The position numbers were made by a program, and so were the translations under genes. Below, piece after piece: positions 1 through 7,542 of a stretch of 43,892 nt of DNA (positions within the stretch are counted from its first letter, which is position 1; each line of letters starts with the position of its first letter). Source of the stretch: Paracoccaceae bacterium (GTDB taxonomy: Bacteria; Pseudomonadota; Alphaproteobacteria; Rhodobacterales; Rhodobacteraceae). The stretch spans positions 1-43,892 of the forward strand of contig JABSSD010000184.1 of assembly GCA_013214575.1 (NCBI GenBank), given 5' to 3'. Below the pieces are notes generated by a model. It saw only the letters and a program-made list of their open reading frames with translations. It was not told the DNA's origin and did not search any database.

Positions 1-401
1 AAAGCATGAGCCGCTCATAGGGGGGCAAGTTCAACTCAATTCCAACTGTGGTTGCCCAGCTCATTGGGTCAAAGTTCATGTTTGACTTTTTAACGATCCC
101 TGCCGCATCTTGAACGCGCGCATGGCGCTTGCTTTACTCCCCATCACAGCGCCTTTGATTGGATCCGCCCCCATGAAATCAGCCCTCAGCCTTGAGCGGC
201 TTGGCGGGATCAGCGTCCAGATCTGCGCGCCCTGGGCGCGCTTGATTGATCATTGCATGGCTCGTTTGCTTGCCCTGCCTGGGCGCACTGGTGACGCCTC
301 ATTTGGTGTTTGGCCTGATGTTTCACCCGACCCAGCCCTCAGCACCCACTCCGCCAGGGTCAGGCGCATAGCCAACAACTTTGGTTCCCCGAATTGCTTG
401 A

Positions 402-512
402 TCAGGTTCGGTAGTCCTCTTGCTTCGTTATCATTGCCCAAAGACCACGAGCCATTTCATTCGCCAATGCGATGGCGACGAGCATACGGGGTTTGCGCCG
501 TTCAATCCACAA
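402..512 (-). pseudogene. IS110-family transposase, C-terminal fragment
   Basis: Translating the minus strand from about 512 down to the TGA at 404-402 gives a short tail with RRKPRMLVAIALANEMARG followed by LWAMITKQEDYR. From memory this is the usual C-terminal end of IS110/IS116/IS902 transposases. No N-terminal RuvC-like DEDD part lies upstream in any frame, so this is a truncated remnant of about 35 residues. Upstream the frame stays open but no longer resembles the family. The decay fits the surrounding island. IS110 proteins act on DNA in the cytoplasm, but this fragment cannot be functional. Confidence 0.6.
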
Positions 513-542
513 ATTGTCAGTCAGATCGCCACTAAGACGAGG

Positions 543-764
543 TGCGAACTAAAAGGCTGCCTGCCGCAGGATTTGGTGGAAAAATTGAATGCGATTGCTT
601 CTAGCTACGACTTCGAGCGTCGCAAGTCATCCCTTCCAACGAAGAAGAAGCGGGCGGATTGGCTCAAATCGGTGTCCGGCTCGCTTGATCGGATTGTTAA
701 TAACTTGCCGTTGGATCGACAATTTGAAGGGGTGAGACTGATTCCAGAGCCCATATTCCAGTAG
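543..764 (+). pseudogene. Hypothetical protein fragment of the island
   Basis: An open frame runs to the TAG at 762-764 and encodes about 73 charged residues, including the segment LPQDLVEKLNAIASSYDFER and a Lys-rich stretch. It has no convincing start: the only in-frame ATG is far upstream at 420, inside the IS110 remnant on the other strand. The N-terminus was therefore probably lost when the IS110 sequence arrived. The residue composition looks like coding sequence rather than shadow, but I do not recognise the family. It lies upstream of the alpA-like gene, where such islands carry small unknown genes. Confidence 0.3.
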
Positions 765-949
765 CGGATAACGCCTTCGTTCAAGCAGTGGAATGGGCCG
801 AAAAAGTGGATCGGTGAGTTTCAGGAAAACAGGCGCAAGGTTCAGCTGAAACACAAAGATAAACAAAAATGAAATTTTCTTCTTATCTCATTTTTATGTA
901 GCCGTTCGGTTACGGCAGTCTTCATTCACTAACGGAAATGGAGACTGCA

Positions 950-1135
950 ATGTCAAAGAAAATCATCCAAATGCCTGCCGTTCTCGAAATGATCGGTATG
1001 AAACGGTCTTGGCTTTATGCCGAAATGACTGCTGGGCGTTTTCCACGCCCCGTAAAACTCGGCTGACGCGCTGTCGGATGGCCTGAGGCCACCATCCAAG
1101 AATGGCTAACAAGCCGCTCAGAAGAGAGCGTGTGA
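950..1135 (+). pseudogene. AlpA-family regulator with an in-frame TGA
   Basis: The ATG at 950 opens a 61-codon frame interrupted at codon 39 by TGA (1064-1066). The first half contains PAVLEMIGMKRSWLYAEM and GRFPRPVKLG, and after the stop comes RAVGWPEATIQEWL. Together these are the classic winged-helix AlpA (MerR-like) pattern, where one residue normally sits between LG and RAVGW. The single substitution therefore looks like the only lesion. AlpA proteins are small DNA-binding activators of prophage excision or integrase genes. A decayed primase-like gene follows, the usual neighbour in P4-type satellites. It is probably inactive unless the TGA is read through. Confidence 0.75.
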
Positions 1136-1139
1136 TCGC

Positions 1140-1316
1140 ATGGGCCACAATACATTAGTCCGGATCCGGTTCAACAAGGAACCTAAATTTCGCAATCTTC
1201 ATTCGCTCGCAACGTTCCGAGCACGAGACTTCAATGCCTACCATCGGGCCATCCACGACAGCGCAGAGGCCGTGTCTTGCATCACGGGTACTGTGCTACG
1301 CTCTGACGCTTGGTGA
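1140..1316 (+). CDS. Small hypothetical protein of the island
   Basis: The ATG at 1140, four bases after the alpA-like stop, starts a 58-residue frame ending at TGA 1314-1316. It is rich in Arg, His and Asn and has no membrane segment or motif I recognise. The position between an AlpA-type regulator and a primase-like gene is one where P4-like elements often carry a short unknown gene. Because both neighbours are broken, it may also be the damaged beginning of a longer gene that continued into the primase-like frame. Confidence 0.35.
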   Translation: MGHNTLVRIRFNKEPKFRNLHSLATFRARDFNAYHRAIHDSAEAVSCITGTVLRSDAW

Positions 1317-1373
1317 CCACAGCGCTTGGTTTGGTGCATCGGCAATTTGGATGGCCCGTCTCAGTCACTCTGA

Positions 1374-2176
1374 GCGTGCAACGTTAGCCTTTTGGGCTCT
1401 CAACTGCTGGTGGCACAATCGGCCCTTTCTGTGGCCTCTTTGGCGGTGCAGGGCATTGCCGATGTTGAAACACTTGGTGGTGATGCACCAACCTCTTTGT
1501 TCTGCCTGACAATTGCGGTTTCCGGCGAGCGCAAAAGCGGGTGCGACAAATTACTGATGGCCGGATTGCGAGAGTTCGAGGCCAGCAATTATCAAACCTA
1601 CATCGCAGCTCGAGCGCAGTTTGTAAAAGATAGCAGGCTGTGGGAAGCTAAGCAAAAGCGGCTTATCACAGTGGCAGCAGGTACAGGAACAAAAGCCCTG
1701 CTGTTCAAATATTACAAGGCGACAGAGGAAGCGCAGCGCCCGAATAGTGATTTGGCAAGTGTTCAATCCTATGCCAGTAAGAGTGCAGAACAAGCAGCAC
1801 GAATAGCGGGTGTTCTCACCCTTTGGGCGGACCAAGACGCAACTGAAATTTCGGTGATCGTCATGGGCAACTGAATAGCCCTTGCACAGTTCTATTTGGG
1901 TGAGGCTGTTCGATTGGCGGACGCGGCAGTTATCTCTAAAAGACAGAACAGGCGGAAAATTTACGCAAATGGCTGATGGATGTTTGGGATGAGCAGGAGG
2001 TCTTGCCCAGCGATGTAGTTCAGTTAGGCCCGCGTTCGCTCCGCGATATCACCAAAGCCAAAGCTGCCCTGCAGTTACTGGCTCAATATGGTTGGATTGT
2101 CCCACTGCCAGAAGGGGCACCCGTCCGAGGCAAGGCCAGAAGAATTGCTTATCGGGTTGTGAGGACGGTAAAATGA
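1374..2176 (+). pseudogene. YfjI/DUF3987 primase-like protein, broken
   Basis: Three pieces in different frames resemble one YfjI/DUF3987 protein. The first, up to TGA 1872-1874, contains AQSALSVASLAVQG, then SLFCLTIAVSGERKSGCDKL (a Walker-A-like loop), and ends in VMGN. After the stop, IALAQFYLGEAVRLADAA continues the family pattern. A frame change then leads to the C-terminal piece, ending at 2176, with LPSDVVQLGPRSLRDITKAK. The N-terminal part is largely missing, because a TGA precedes 1374. Intact homologues are replication or primase-helicase-like proteins of phage satellites. At least one stop and one frameshift make this copy non-functional. Confidence 0.65.
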
Positions 2177-2317
2177 GGAAAACACCAATTGAGCACCTTA
2201 CCCGGCTATTCTTGCTATTCCAGCTAATCGAGGCGGCAGTTCCATCCCTGAATAGCCGGAATAGCCAAAATAGCCACCCAGCAGTGTATTTCACCGAAAA
2301 TCCAAATGGGGGCTGTC

Positions 2318-2632
2318 ATGTGGTTTGATGTGCAAGCTGCGCTGTTCGACATAATAGGGCCAGCCAAACCTGAACGGGGAACGCCGTCCCAAGCGGTGCC
2401 AGTGGTTTCAGACCCATGTAGAGGTGACACTCTGAAGCAGTCGGTCGATCACCACGAAGAGCGTGCGGCCATTCACGAATTCGATGGCGGTCAAATACGA
2501 GTCGACGCCGAGCGCTGTGCCTTGGCTGAAGCAGCCTCAGCCTGGAGCGTAGATCCTGCCTCAATCATGCAAACTGTTGGAAATCCGGGCCTTAAAACAC
2601 AGTCTAATCGCACACATGTCCCACAGGAATAA
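2318..2632 (+). CDS. Hypothetical protein of phage-island type
   Basis: The ATG at 2318 opens a frame of 104 residues starting MWFDVQAALFDI and ending at 2632. I recall similar short proteins (MWFDVQAALA...) directly downstream of DUF3987 genes in Rhodobacteraceae islands, but I cannot name a domain. The middle is low-complexity and the C-terminal third (ERAAIHEFDGG) looks helical and conserved. There are no transmembrane segments. Base composition and position match the island. It is possibly intact, but the absence of intact neighbours makes expression doubtful. The 141 bases before it (2177-2317) hold no clear gene. Confidence 0.4.
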   Translation: MWFDVQAALFDIIGPAKPERGTPSQAVPVVSDPCRGDTLKQSVDHHEERAAIHEFDGGQIRVDAERCALAEAASAWSVDPASIMQTVGNPGLKTQSNRTHVPQE

Positions 2633-2636
2633 TATA

Positions 2637-3059
2637 ATGTCGGCTTCCGTGGCGCGGGTCGGTTCAAATCGGCAAAAATACCATGATGGAATTCCAAGCC
2701 AGATCCTCTGCATGTCTCGCAAGGGCATGTTTCCGGAGGAATGGTGCGCAGAACTTTGTAAATCCATGCGGACGCTATACGCGTGGGCGAACGAAAAGGC
2801 TGAGTTTGAAGAAGCGGTCGAAACTGGCTGGCACATTCTACACGCCTACTGGGCACGCCTGCTTCGGGAAAACATCACCAACCCAGCTTTCCGCCAAACA
2901 GCCGCGCTTCAGGTCATGGCGAAACGCTTCCCAGCAACCTGGGGCCAAGCCCCTCGCAACACACTCGACCACTTCACCTCTCGGAACGTGCCCAGCCCCG
3001 AGAACGATGGCTGTCTATGTACCAATTGCTCCAGCTTGCAAAAATTGAACGTTAAATAA
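2637..3059 (+). CDS. Phage terminase small-subunit-like DNA-binding protein
   Basis: The ATG at 2637 gives a 140-residue protein ending at TAA 3057-3059. Residues about 15-60 form a helix-turn-helix of terminase small-subunit type: the chain recognises a step (MSRKGMFPEEWCAELCKS), then MRTLYAWANEKAEFEEAVE. After it comes a helical segment with WARLLRENI, typical of proteins that hand DNA to the large terminase subunit during phage packaging. No large terminase subunit or portal gene follows, so packaging is not encoded locally. The family call rests on pattern memory and other phage HTH proteins are possible. The last 25 residues look frayed and may be out of the original frame. Confidence 0.5.
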   Translation: MSASVARVGSNRQKYHDGIPSQILCMSRKGMFPEEWCAELCKSMRTLYAWANEKAEFEEAVETGWHILHAYWARLLRENITNPAFRQTAALQVMAKRFPATWGQAPRNTLDHFTSRNVPSPENDGCLCTNCSSLQKLNVK

Positions 3060-3110
3060 CTTGAAGATGAATTGCAGATTCTCCGACAATGCCATTTGTC
3101 CCAGCCCATA

Positions 3111-3230
3111 ACCGGCACGCAAGCGGTCGTTCAACTTGGCCTGCCCGCCGAGATCGCCTATTAGAACAAGCGCGCGGTAAATGGCCTGTTTTTCCGCGCC
3201 TCGGCCGAGACTGTTATGGCAGCGCGACAT
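3111..3230 (+). pseudogene. IS91-family (Y2) transposase fragment
   Basis: Reading in the frame of 3135 gives LGLPAEIAY, a TAG at 3162-3164, then NKRAVNGLFFRASAETVM. IS91/IS801/IS1294-type transposases have a closely similar internal block (LPA-IA..NK.AVYGLLF.A.AET). The stop replaces the residue between Y and N, and no family sequence is recognisable on either side, so this is a small relic. IS91 elements move by rolling-circle transposition and often pick up neighbouring DNA. From 3230 to 3725 I see no gene that I can support on either strand. Confidence 0.5.
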
Positions 3231-3725
3231 CTCCGCGCTCATGACCTACCTCGCTAAACACGGCAAAAGGCTTGGCACCCGACGAAAAGGTGCACTGCTT
3301 GCTGCCTTGGTTCAACCACACCACGGAGTTGGACGCCGGGGGCAACTGGTTCTCCCGCATCTATACAGTGCGGCAAGCCCTTCGGATATTAGGATTACAC
3401 CAACGTCTCGTCCGTCCACTCTCAGGTACCAAAACGAATATGAGAACATGATCGTTCGACATCACAACCTTGATGATGTCCTCGTCCCTCTCGCCGTAAA
3501 CCTATCGGATGATGCCACACACCCTGCCCTCAGTTCAGCCCGCATCAGGTTTTCAGTTTGCGCTATGCGAAAAGCCGCCAGAACCAGAAATAATCTGCAA
3601 TCGACGCATCAACGGCCTGGTTACTGCAAAGAGGGCTCTATCTCGGGTAAAATGTCCCCCATGCATCCCCCACAACGACTGGTCGCATTGAAAGATTGCA
3701 AGGAAACTTAAACCATTGGAAAGAA

Positions 3726-3802
3726 TGGTACCACCACCCCGGCTTGAACGGGGGACCTCCTGATCCACAATCAGGCGCTCTAACCTACTGAGCTATGGCG
3801 GC
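3726..3802 (-). tRNA. tRNA-His (GTG anticodon)
   Basis: The minus strand folds into a full cloverleaf of 77 nt including an encoded CCA. The acceptor pairs GCCGCCA with TGGTGGT, the D stem is GCTC/GAGC, the anticodon stem CCTGA/TCAGG encloses anticodon GTG, and the T stem is CCCCG/CGGGG. The discriminator is A73 and the base encoded before G1 is T, so the usual G-1:C73 histidine identity pair is absent. This is a known alphaproteobacterial variant. The 3' end faces the decayed island at 1-3725. Confidence 0.95.
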
Positions 3803-3845
3803 ACTGAGGGCGATTTAGCCAACCCCCCGGGCAATTGCAAGGGGC

Positions 3846-4328
3846 TTAGAGCATAACATGCCAGGTTTGTTCGATCAAATTCGCTCCGAAGGAAAACACT
3901 GGCCGGGAATCGACCAGCTGCCAGCCAAATGCGCGGTACAGGGATCCGCTTGTGCGGTGGCTTTGATAGCTGCGCAGCGCCATCTGGCGATATCCCGCCT
4001 GACGGGCAAAGCCCATGCAATCGCGGATCAATCGCTTGCCCAGCCCCTGCCCCCGCGCCTGCGGCGTCAGCAGGAACAATCGCAGGCGGCCAATCTCGTC
4101 GCTCTCGCGGATGCAGAATATGCTGCCAAGACGCCGCGCCCCCTGCGATGCGATCCAGCCTTTTTCGCGCAGGGGATCATGGGCGCTGCAAAAATCATGC
4201 AGCAGCCCGGTTATCATCGCCCCATAGCTGGCATCCACCCTCTCGTCGCGCGCATAGAGATCCTGGTGGCGGGCCGCCAACCAGTGGAGGTCCCCGGCAA
4301 CGAATCGGCGTACAGTCACATCAGCCAT
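3846..4328 (-). CDS. GNAT-family N-acetyltransferase
   Basis: This 160-residue protein has the acetyl-CoA-binding GNAT core: a strand GRLRLFLLTP followed by QARGQGLGKRLI (the Q/R-x-x-G-x-G/A pyrophosphate loop) at about residues 90-102, and the C-terminal SGSLYRAFGWQLVDSRP segment typical of small-molecule acetyltransferases. It starts at ATG 4328. Members transfer an acetyl group from acetyl-CoA to an amine in the cytoplasm, and the substrate cannot be told from sequence. It is divergent from the small gene at 4417 and its stop lies 43 bases from tRNA-His. There is no sign of damage. Confidence 0.85.
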   Translation of the reverse strand: MADVTVRRFVAGDLHWLAARHQDLYARDERVDASYGAMITGLLHDFCSAHDPLREKGWIASQGARRLGSIFCIRESDEIGRLRLFLLTPQARGQGLGKRLIRDCMGFARQAGYRQMALRSYQSHRTSGSLYRAFGWQLVDSRPVFSFGANLIEQTWHVML

Positions 4329-4416
4329 GTGCTATCAAACCCCAAACCACGGTTGTCTTTCAATGGTGCGCGCGGTAGCACCAGAAATCAGCCACCAGTG
4401 TCTTCAGGAGTGCAAA

Positions 4417-4605
4417 ATGGGTATCAATAGCGAACGTGACATCGAGGCAAATATGCAAATCGGTCCCACCGATGCCGGCATGGTACGCCTGTTCATCGAG
4501 GCCGGAGGGGTAGAAGTTCCGATGGATTTCGAACCGGAAGAAGCCGAAGAGATCGCCGAAGAGATCCGCGCCGCCGCCCAGGCCGCCCGCATGGTCAAGG
4601 GCTGA
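4417..4605 (+). CDS. Small conserved acidic protein (DUF6324-like)
   Basis: The ATG at 4417 is preceded by CAGGAG and gives a 62-residue acidic protein. It starts with a short polar segment, has a predicted strand pair around MVRLFIEAGGVEVPMDF, and ends in a Glu/Ala-rich helix (EPEEAEEIAEEIRAAAQAAR). I recall this as a short protein conserved across Rhodobacteraceae, probably the family named DUF6324. The family name is from memory and the function is unknown. It is divergent from the acetyltransferase, and an array of GC-rich hairpins lies downstream. Confidence 0.75.
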   Translation: MGINSERDIEANMQIGPTDAGMVRLFIEAGGVEVPMDFEPEEAEEIAEEIRAAAQAARMVKG

Positions 4606-4670
4606 GCCAGCCCTCCCAGCCGATGTCTGCCCAGCCGAAGTCTGCCCGGCGCAGAGCCCGCCAGTATCTC

Positions 4671-4886
4671 AGCTGATGGGCGGCCCTTTGCCTGCGCGCC
4701 CATCAGCTGCTTAGCCAACAGAGCCTCCTGCCAACAGCGTCTCCCGCCTGCCGGGAACCTCCTGCCGGAGGCCTCCCTCTCGTTGGGCCCAGCGCCGCTG
4801 CGCGGCGCCACGCCCAACGCCACCGTGGCGATCAACGCAGTTGATGGGCTGGGTGGCGGCGGGAGCGCGCCGCCAACCCAGCCCAT
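4671..4886. repeat. Cluster of three GC-rich hairpins
   Basis: The 388-base gap between 4605 and 4994 has no supportable gene but holds three inverted repeats. The first is AGCTGATGGGC at 4671-4681 with its complement at 4698-4708. The second is CGTTGGGC at 4781-4788 with 4812-4819, with an inner stem GCGCCGC/GCGGCGC. The third is ATGGGCTGGG at 4844-4853 with 4877-4886, extended inward by GGCGGCG. Two of them share an ATGGGC core. They could terminate convergent transcription of 4417 and rpiB, or be REP-like repeats. None is followed by a T-run. Confidence 0.6.
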
Positions 4887-4993
4887 AATTCAACCCATCA
4901 TGGCCTCGAACGCGTCAACCACCGCTTATCGGAGGGTCCGGGGCGGTATTTAACGGCAGCTACTTTTTGCCGGGGAAGAGGCAACGGTCGGCG

Positions 4994-5443
4994 CTAGCCC
5001 TCCGTCGTCTCAATCATCTGCACCCGGGTCGCATGCCGGCCGCCTTCGAATTGGGCGCTCAGAAACGCATCCACGATATCAAGCGCCAGTCCTTCGCCCA
5101 CCACCCGCACGCCCAATGACAGCATGTTGGCATCGTTGTGCTGGCGGATCATACGGGCGGAGAATGCATCGGTGCAAACGCCGCAACGGATGCCCTTTTC
5201 CTTGTTCGCCGCCATCATGATGCCCTGGCCAGTGCCGCATAGAATGATGCCAAACTGGCAATCTCCAGAGGCGACAAGCTGCGCCGCCGCTTTGCCGTGC
5301 TTGGGGTAATGGGTGCTTTCTGGTGATGTCGGTCCGATATCGACCGCCTCCCAACCAAGCTCTGCGATGTGGATGGCAATGGCCTGTCGGAGCTGAATGG
5401 CGGCGTGATCGCTGGAGAGGGCGATGCGGTTATTGGCTGTCAT
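4994..5443 (-). CDS. rpiB: Ribose-5-phosphate isomerase B
   Basis: This 149-residue protein matches the RpiB/LacAB family length and pattern. It has the N-terminal strand RIALSSDHAA with the phosphate-binding Asp-His, and the active-site loop GIILCGTGQGIMMAANK with catalytic Cys69. It also has CTDAFSARMIRQHNDANMLSLG, of which RQHNDANML is the substrate-binding part. The enzyme interconverts ribose-5-phosphate and ribulose-5-phosphate in the cytoplasm. Ribulose-5-phosphate is also the substrate of the RibB enzyme encoded at 8587-9708. It starts at ATG 5443 with no strong Shine-Dalgarno. It stands alone; the 274 bases upstream separate it from the ArsR gene. Confidence 0.92.
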   Translation of the reverse strand: MTANNRIALSSDHAAIQLRQAIAIHIAELGWEAVDIGPTSPESTHYPKHGKAAAQLVASGDCQFGIILCGTGQGIMMAANKEKGIRCGVCTDAFSARMIRQHNDANMLSLGVRVVGEGLALDIVDAFLSAQFEGGRHATRVQMIETTEG

Positions 5444-5655
5444 GGAGAGGTCGTCCCGTTTTTGCGAGGCACATCGGCGGCTTGGCCGCGTTGCCCTGGT
5501 CTTTGTCGAATCGTCAATTTTTCCGATTTTCGAAAGTAAGCATAAGCCCCGTCATCGCCGAGCTCCAGTGTCATCGGCAACACTGCGACCAGACAGCTGC
5601 ATTGGGGCACATTCAGGGCCTGTTTAGCGATCCAAAAAGCAAGCGAGGTGACCCC

Positions 5656-5705
5656 TTGACATGATACCTTTTGGTGTCATAAATTCATGAAACCTTTTGG
5701 TGTCA
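5656..5705 (+). promoter_or_regulatory. Promoter with two operator-like inverted repeats
   Basis: TTGACA (5656-5661) and ATAAAT (5679-5684) form a sigma-70-type promoter with 17-base spacing. Two nearly identical 18-base inverted repeats overlap it: TGATACCTTTTGGTGTCA at 5662-5679, filling the spacer, and TGAAACCTTTTGGTGTCA at 5688-5705, covering the likely start site. Their centres are 26 bases apart. Each has arms TGAnACC/GGTGTCA around TTTT. This placement suggests autorepression by the ArsR protein encoded just downstream. That is inferred from position. Confidence 0.75.
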
Positions 5706-5717
5706 CAAGGAGGGCCG

Positions 5718-6038
5718 ATGAGACCACAACCGCAATCCGCCTTTCGCGCCCTGTCTGATCCAACCCGCCGCGACATCCTGCAAATGCTGACAACCCGCGA
5801 CATGACCATTGCCGAGGTTTCGGACCAGTTCGATATCACCCGTCCCGCGGTCAAGAAACATCTGACCATCCTGCAAGAAGGCAACCTGATTCAGGTGCGA
5901 GCCAAAGGTCGCGAACGGGTCAACAGCCTGAACCCAAGCGGCATGGCGCCGGTGCTCGACTGGCTGGAGTTTTTCGACAGCTTCTGGGATGACCGTCTGA
6001 CCACTTTGAAAACAGCCATCGAAAAGGACACAAAATGA
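5718..6038 (+). CDS. ArsR/SmtB-family transcriptional regulator
   Basis: The start is ATG 5718, preceded by AAGGAGG, giving 106 residues. The winged helix-turn-helix is clear: FRALSDPTRRDILQML at residues about 9-24, then TIAEVSDQFDITRPAVKKHL (recognition helix) and a wing with LIQVRAKGRERV. No metal-binding ELCVCDL motif is present. This is the non-metal subtype that pairs with an SRPBCC gene, as here, where the stop overlaps the next ATG (ATGA). It probably represses its own operon through the two inverted repeats in the promoter and responds to an unknown signal. Confidence 0.9.
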   Translation: MRPQPQSAFRALSDPTRRDILQMLTTRDMTIAEVSDQFDITRPAVKKHLTILQEGNLIQVRAKGRERVNSLNPSGMAPVLDWLEFFDSFWDDRLTTLKTAIEKDTK

Positions 6039-6457
6039 ATGCTCTGACATTGAACAAATCCATTTACCTGAAGGCTGAACCGGCGCTGGTTTGGGACTAT
6101 CTGACCAAGCCCGAAAAACTGGCGCTGTGGTTTCACGCCCCAACAGAGCCCCTGCAACAGGGCAAGCCGCTGGTGATGTATGGCACCGAAAGTGGTGACA
6201 GGCTGATCTGGGGCGAGGTCCGGGTCGCGCAAGCGCCCGAGTATCTGGAATATACCTTCACCATTAAACCGATGGGTGATGCCGTCAGTCTGGTGAAATG
6301 GACCCTGATCCCTGTCGCTGGCGGCACCCGACTTGAGCTGGAGCACAGCGGATTGCCTCAACACATTGAAGCCTTTGATTTAATACTGTCGCTCGACAAA
6401 GGCTGGGACGATCACATCGGCCGAATGCGCAGCTGCGCCCACGAAGTTTCCAGCTGA
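6035..6457 (+). CDS. SRPBCC (AHSA1-type) domain protein
   Basis: This 140-residue protein overlaps the ArsR stop by ATGA, so the two are translationally coupled. It has the START/Bet v1-like AHSA1 layout: an N-terminal strand with SIYLKAEPALVWDYLTKPEK, the helix-break ALWF, a central sheet (GEVRVAQAPEYLEYTFTI), and a C-terminal helix with GWDDHIGRMRSC. Such proteins bind hydrophobic ligands in a deep cavity. Partners of ArsR regulators are thought to take part in stress or detoxification responses, but the ligand is unknown. No catalytic residues can be assigned. Confidence 0.88.
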   Translation: MNALTLNKSIYLKAEPALVWDYLTKPEKLALWFHAPTEPLQQGKPLVMYGTESGDRLIWGEVRVAQAPEYLEYTFTIKPMGDAVSLVKWTLIPVAGGTRLELEHSGLPQHIEAFDLILSLDKGWDDHIGRMRSCAHEVSS

Positions 6458-6816
6458 CCCCTTGCCCTAGCCGCCATCAGCGCCTAAATAGAGGCTGTGG
6501 CGGGTTCTGCCCCTCTCGTGCCGGACAAGCATTCCAGTGGCCTTAATCATTTCCTAGGGAGCTGGCTCTGTTCGGATCCTGGTCCGATTACCTGGTGCCC
6601 ACCTGTACATACAGGTCCTCGGGAATCAAATGTCTGACGGTTGAACTCTGGTGGTCCCGCCACACCTTCACTTTTATAGGCACCTGTTATATTTCACCGC
6701 CCACCGGCGGCCCTTCTGGCGAGCCATCCGGCTGCCGGGTCGCGCTTGGTCTTGAGCTTGGGCTCGGGCCTGATCACTATATCGATCTGCCGCTCTATCG
6801 CACATGTCATCCAAAC
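6458..6816. other. Intergenic stretch without a supported gene
   Basis: The 359 bases between the SRPBCC gene and the terminator at 6817 contain only long frames with unlikely composition (Arg/Pro/Cys-rich). I see no RNA gene, IS end or strong promoter here. A plus-strand frame crosses it from 6595 into 7314, but it lies opposite the better-supported membrane protein gene and lacks a ribosome site. Confidence 0.5.
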
Positions 6817-6853
6817 AGCAAAAAACCGCGCTCTCAAATTGAACAGCGCGGTT
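6817..6853 (-). terminator. Rho-independent terminator of the 6889-7206 gene
   Basis: On the minus strand a 9-base stem AACCGCGCT (6853-6845) pairs with AGCGCGGTT (6832-6824) around a 12-base loop and runs straight into TTTT. It lies 36 bases downstream of the stop of the minus-strand membrane protein gene, as expected for an intrinsic terminator. Confidence 0.8.
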
Positions 6854-6888
6854 TCAAATCTTTGGATATCGCAGGATCAGCGGCAGGA

Positions 6889-7206
6889 TTAACGGCGGTG
6901 CGGTCGCTGGCCTGGCCGGTCCACCGGCACCGGGATTGCCAGAAACTCATGCGCAACCGGAGTGCCCCCACGCGGGCCACGGTCCGTATCGGAGAGCGCC
7001 ATCACCGCCCAGCCAAACTGCACGGCGGCAAACACAATGCCGGTCATGAACCACAACAGAAACACTGCCAGCAGACCCGTTTCACTGGAGCTGACCAGAT
7101 GCCACAGGCCCATGATGTTAAACCACAGCAACATCGCCACAAAAGCCGCAGCAATCACAAAACCAATGATCACATTGCGGATATAGAGCTGTATCAGTTT
7201 GGGCAT
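6889..7206 (-). CDS. Small two-helix membrane protein
   Basis: This 105-residue protein starts at ATG 7206 behind a good GAGGAG site. Two hydrophobic helices are plain: about residues 12-34 (VIIGFVIAAAFVAMLLWFNI) and about 43-68 (GLLAVFLLWFMTGIVFAAVQ). A polar Arg/Pro-rich tail of about 35 residues follows and probably faces the cytoplasm. Similar short membrane proteins of unknown function occur in Rhodobacteraceae next to riboflavin genes, but I cannot name a family. It has its own terminator and lies 336 bases beyond nusB in the same direction, so it may be a separate unit. Confidence 0.75.
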   Translation of the reverse strand: MPKLIQLYIRNVIIGFVIAAAFVAMLLWFNIMGLWHLVSSSETGLLAVFLLWFMTGIVFAAVQFGWAVMALSDTDRGPRGGTPVAHEFLAIPVPVDRPGQRPHRR

Positions 7207-7542
7207 CGACGGTGTCTCCTCTGTTACCAGCCGCAGAGTAGCACTCTGCGCGCACAGGTCCAGCGCCTTCGCTCAGGTCGGCGGAATATGTCGCACCTGT
7301 CGCTATCGTCCTGACGCCGGCAGGCAAACGCGTGCCCCCCCCGAGCAAAGCCGCACAGTCGGGGGATATTCGGTGGGTTTTTTGCGATGTCGCTGCAGAC
7401 GAGATGGCCCGGGCGCAACCCCATCAGGTGCAGCCACTGGTGCGTGCAAGCACACACCCTACAAAGACACTTAACGGCCCTGGGCAACGGTCCTGGGGGC
7501 TGTCGGGTGCGTGCTGGCACGCACCGCTGACAGGGAGAGAGT
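7207..7542. other. Intergenic stretch with one strong hairpin
   Basis: No supportable gene is seen between the membrane protein gene and nusB. Downstream of nusB, GGTGCGTGC (7506-7514) faces its perfect complement GCACGCACC (7517-7525). This 9-base stem could mark the 3' end of the rib-nusB message, but there is no T-run behind it. The rest is GC-rich sequence that presumably contains the promoter of the membrane protein gene. Confidence 0.5.

Larger units (their letters stand above)
1..3725. mobile_element. Decayed prophage/genomic island remnant beside tRNA-His
   Basis: The stretch holds only mobile-element genes, most of them broken: an IS110 transposase tail, an AlpA-type regulator with an internal stop, a YfjI/DUF3987 primase-like gene in pieces, small unknown phage-type genes, a terminase small-subunit-like gene and an IS91-type transposase fragment. 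It ends exactly where the 3' CCA end of tRNA-His begins, a common integration point for tyrosine-integrase elements. No integrase is visible and the other end lies outside the window, so integration at this tRNA is inferred. From about 3230 to 3725, and from 765 to 949, I recognise no gene. Confidence 0.6.

Noticed and set aside
6595-7314. 239-residue plus-strand reading frame
   Set aside because: It has shadow-like composition, no ribosome site, and overlaps the better-supported minus-strand membrane protein and its terminator.
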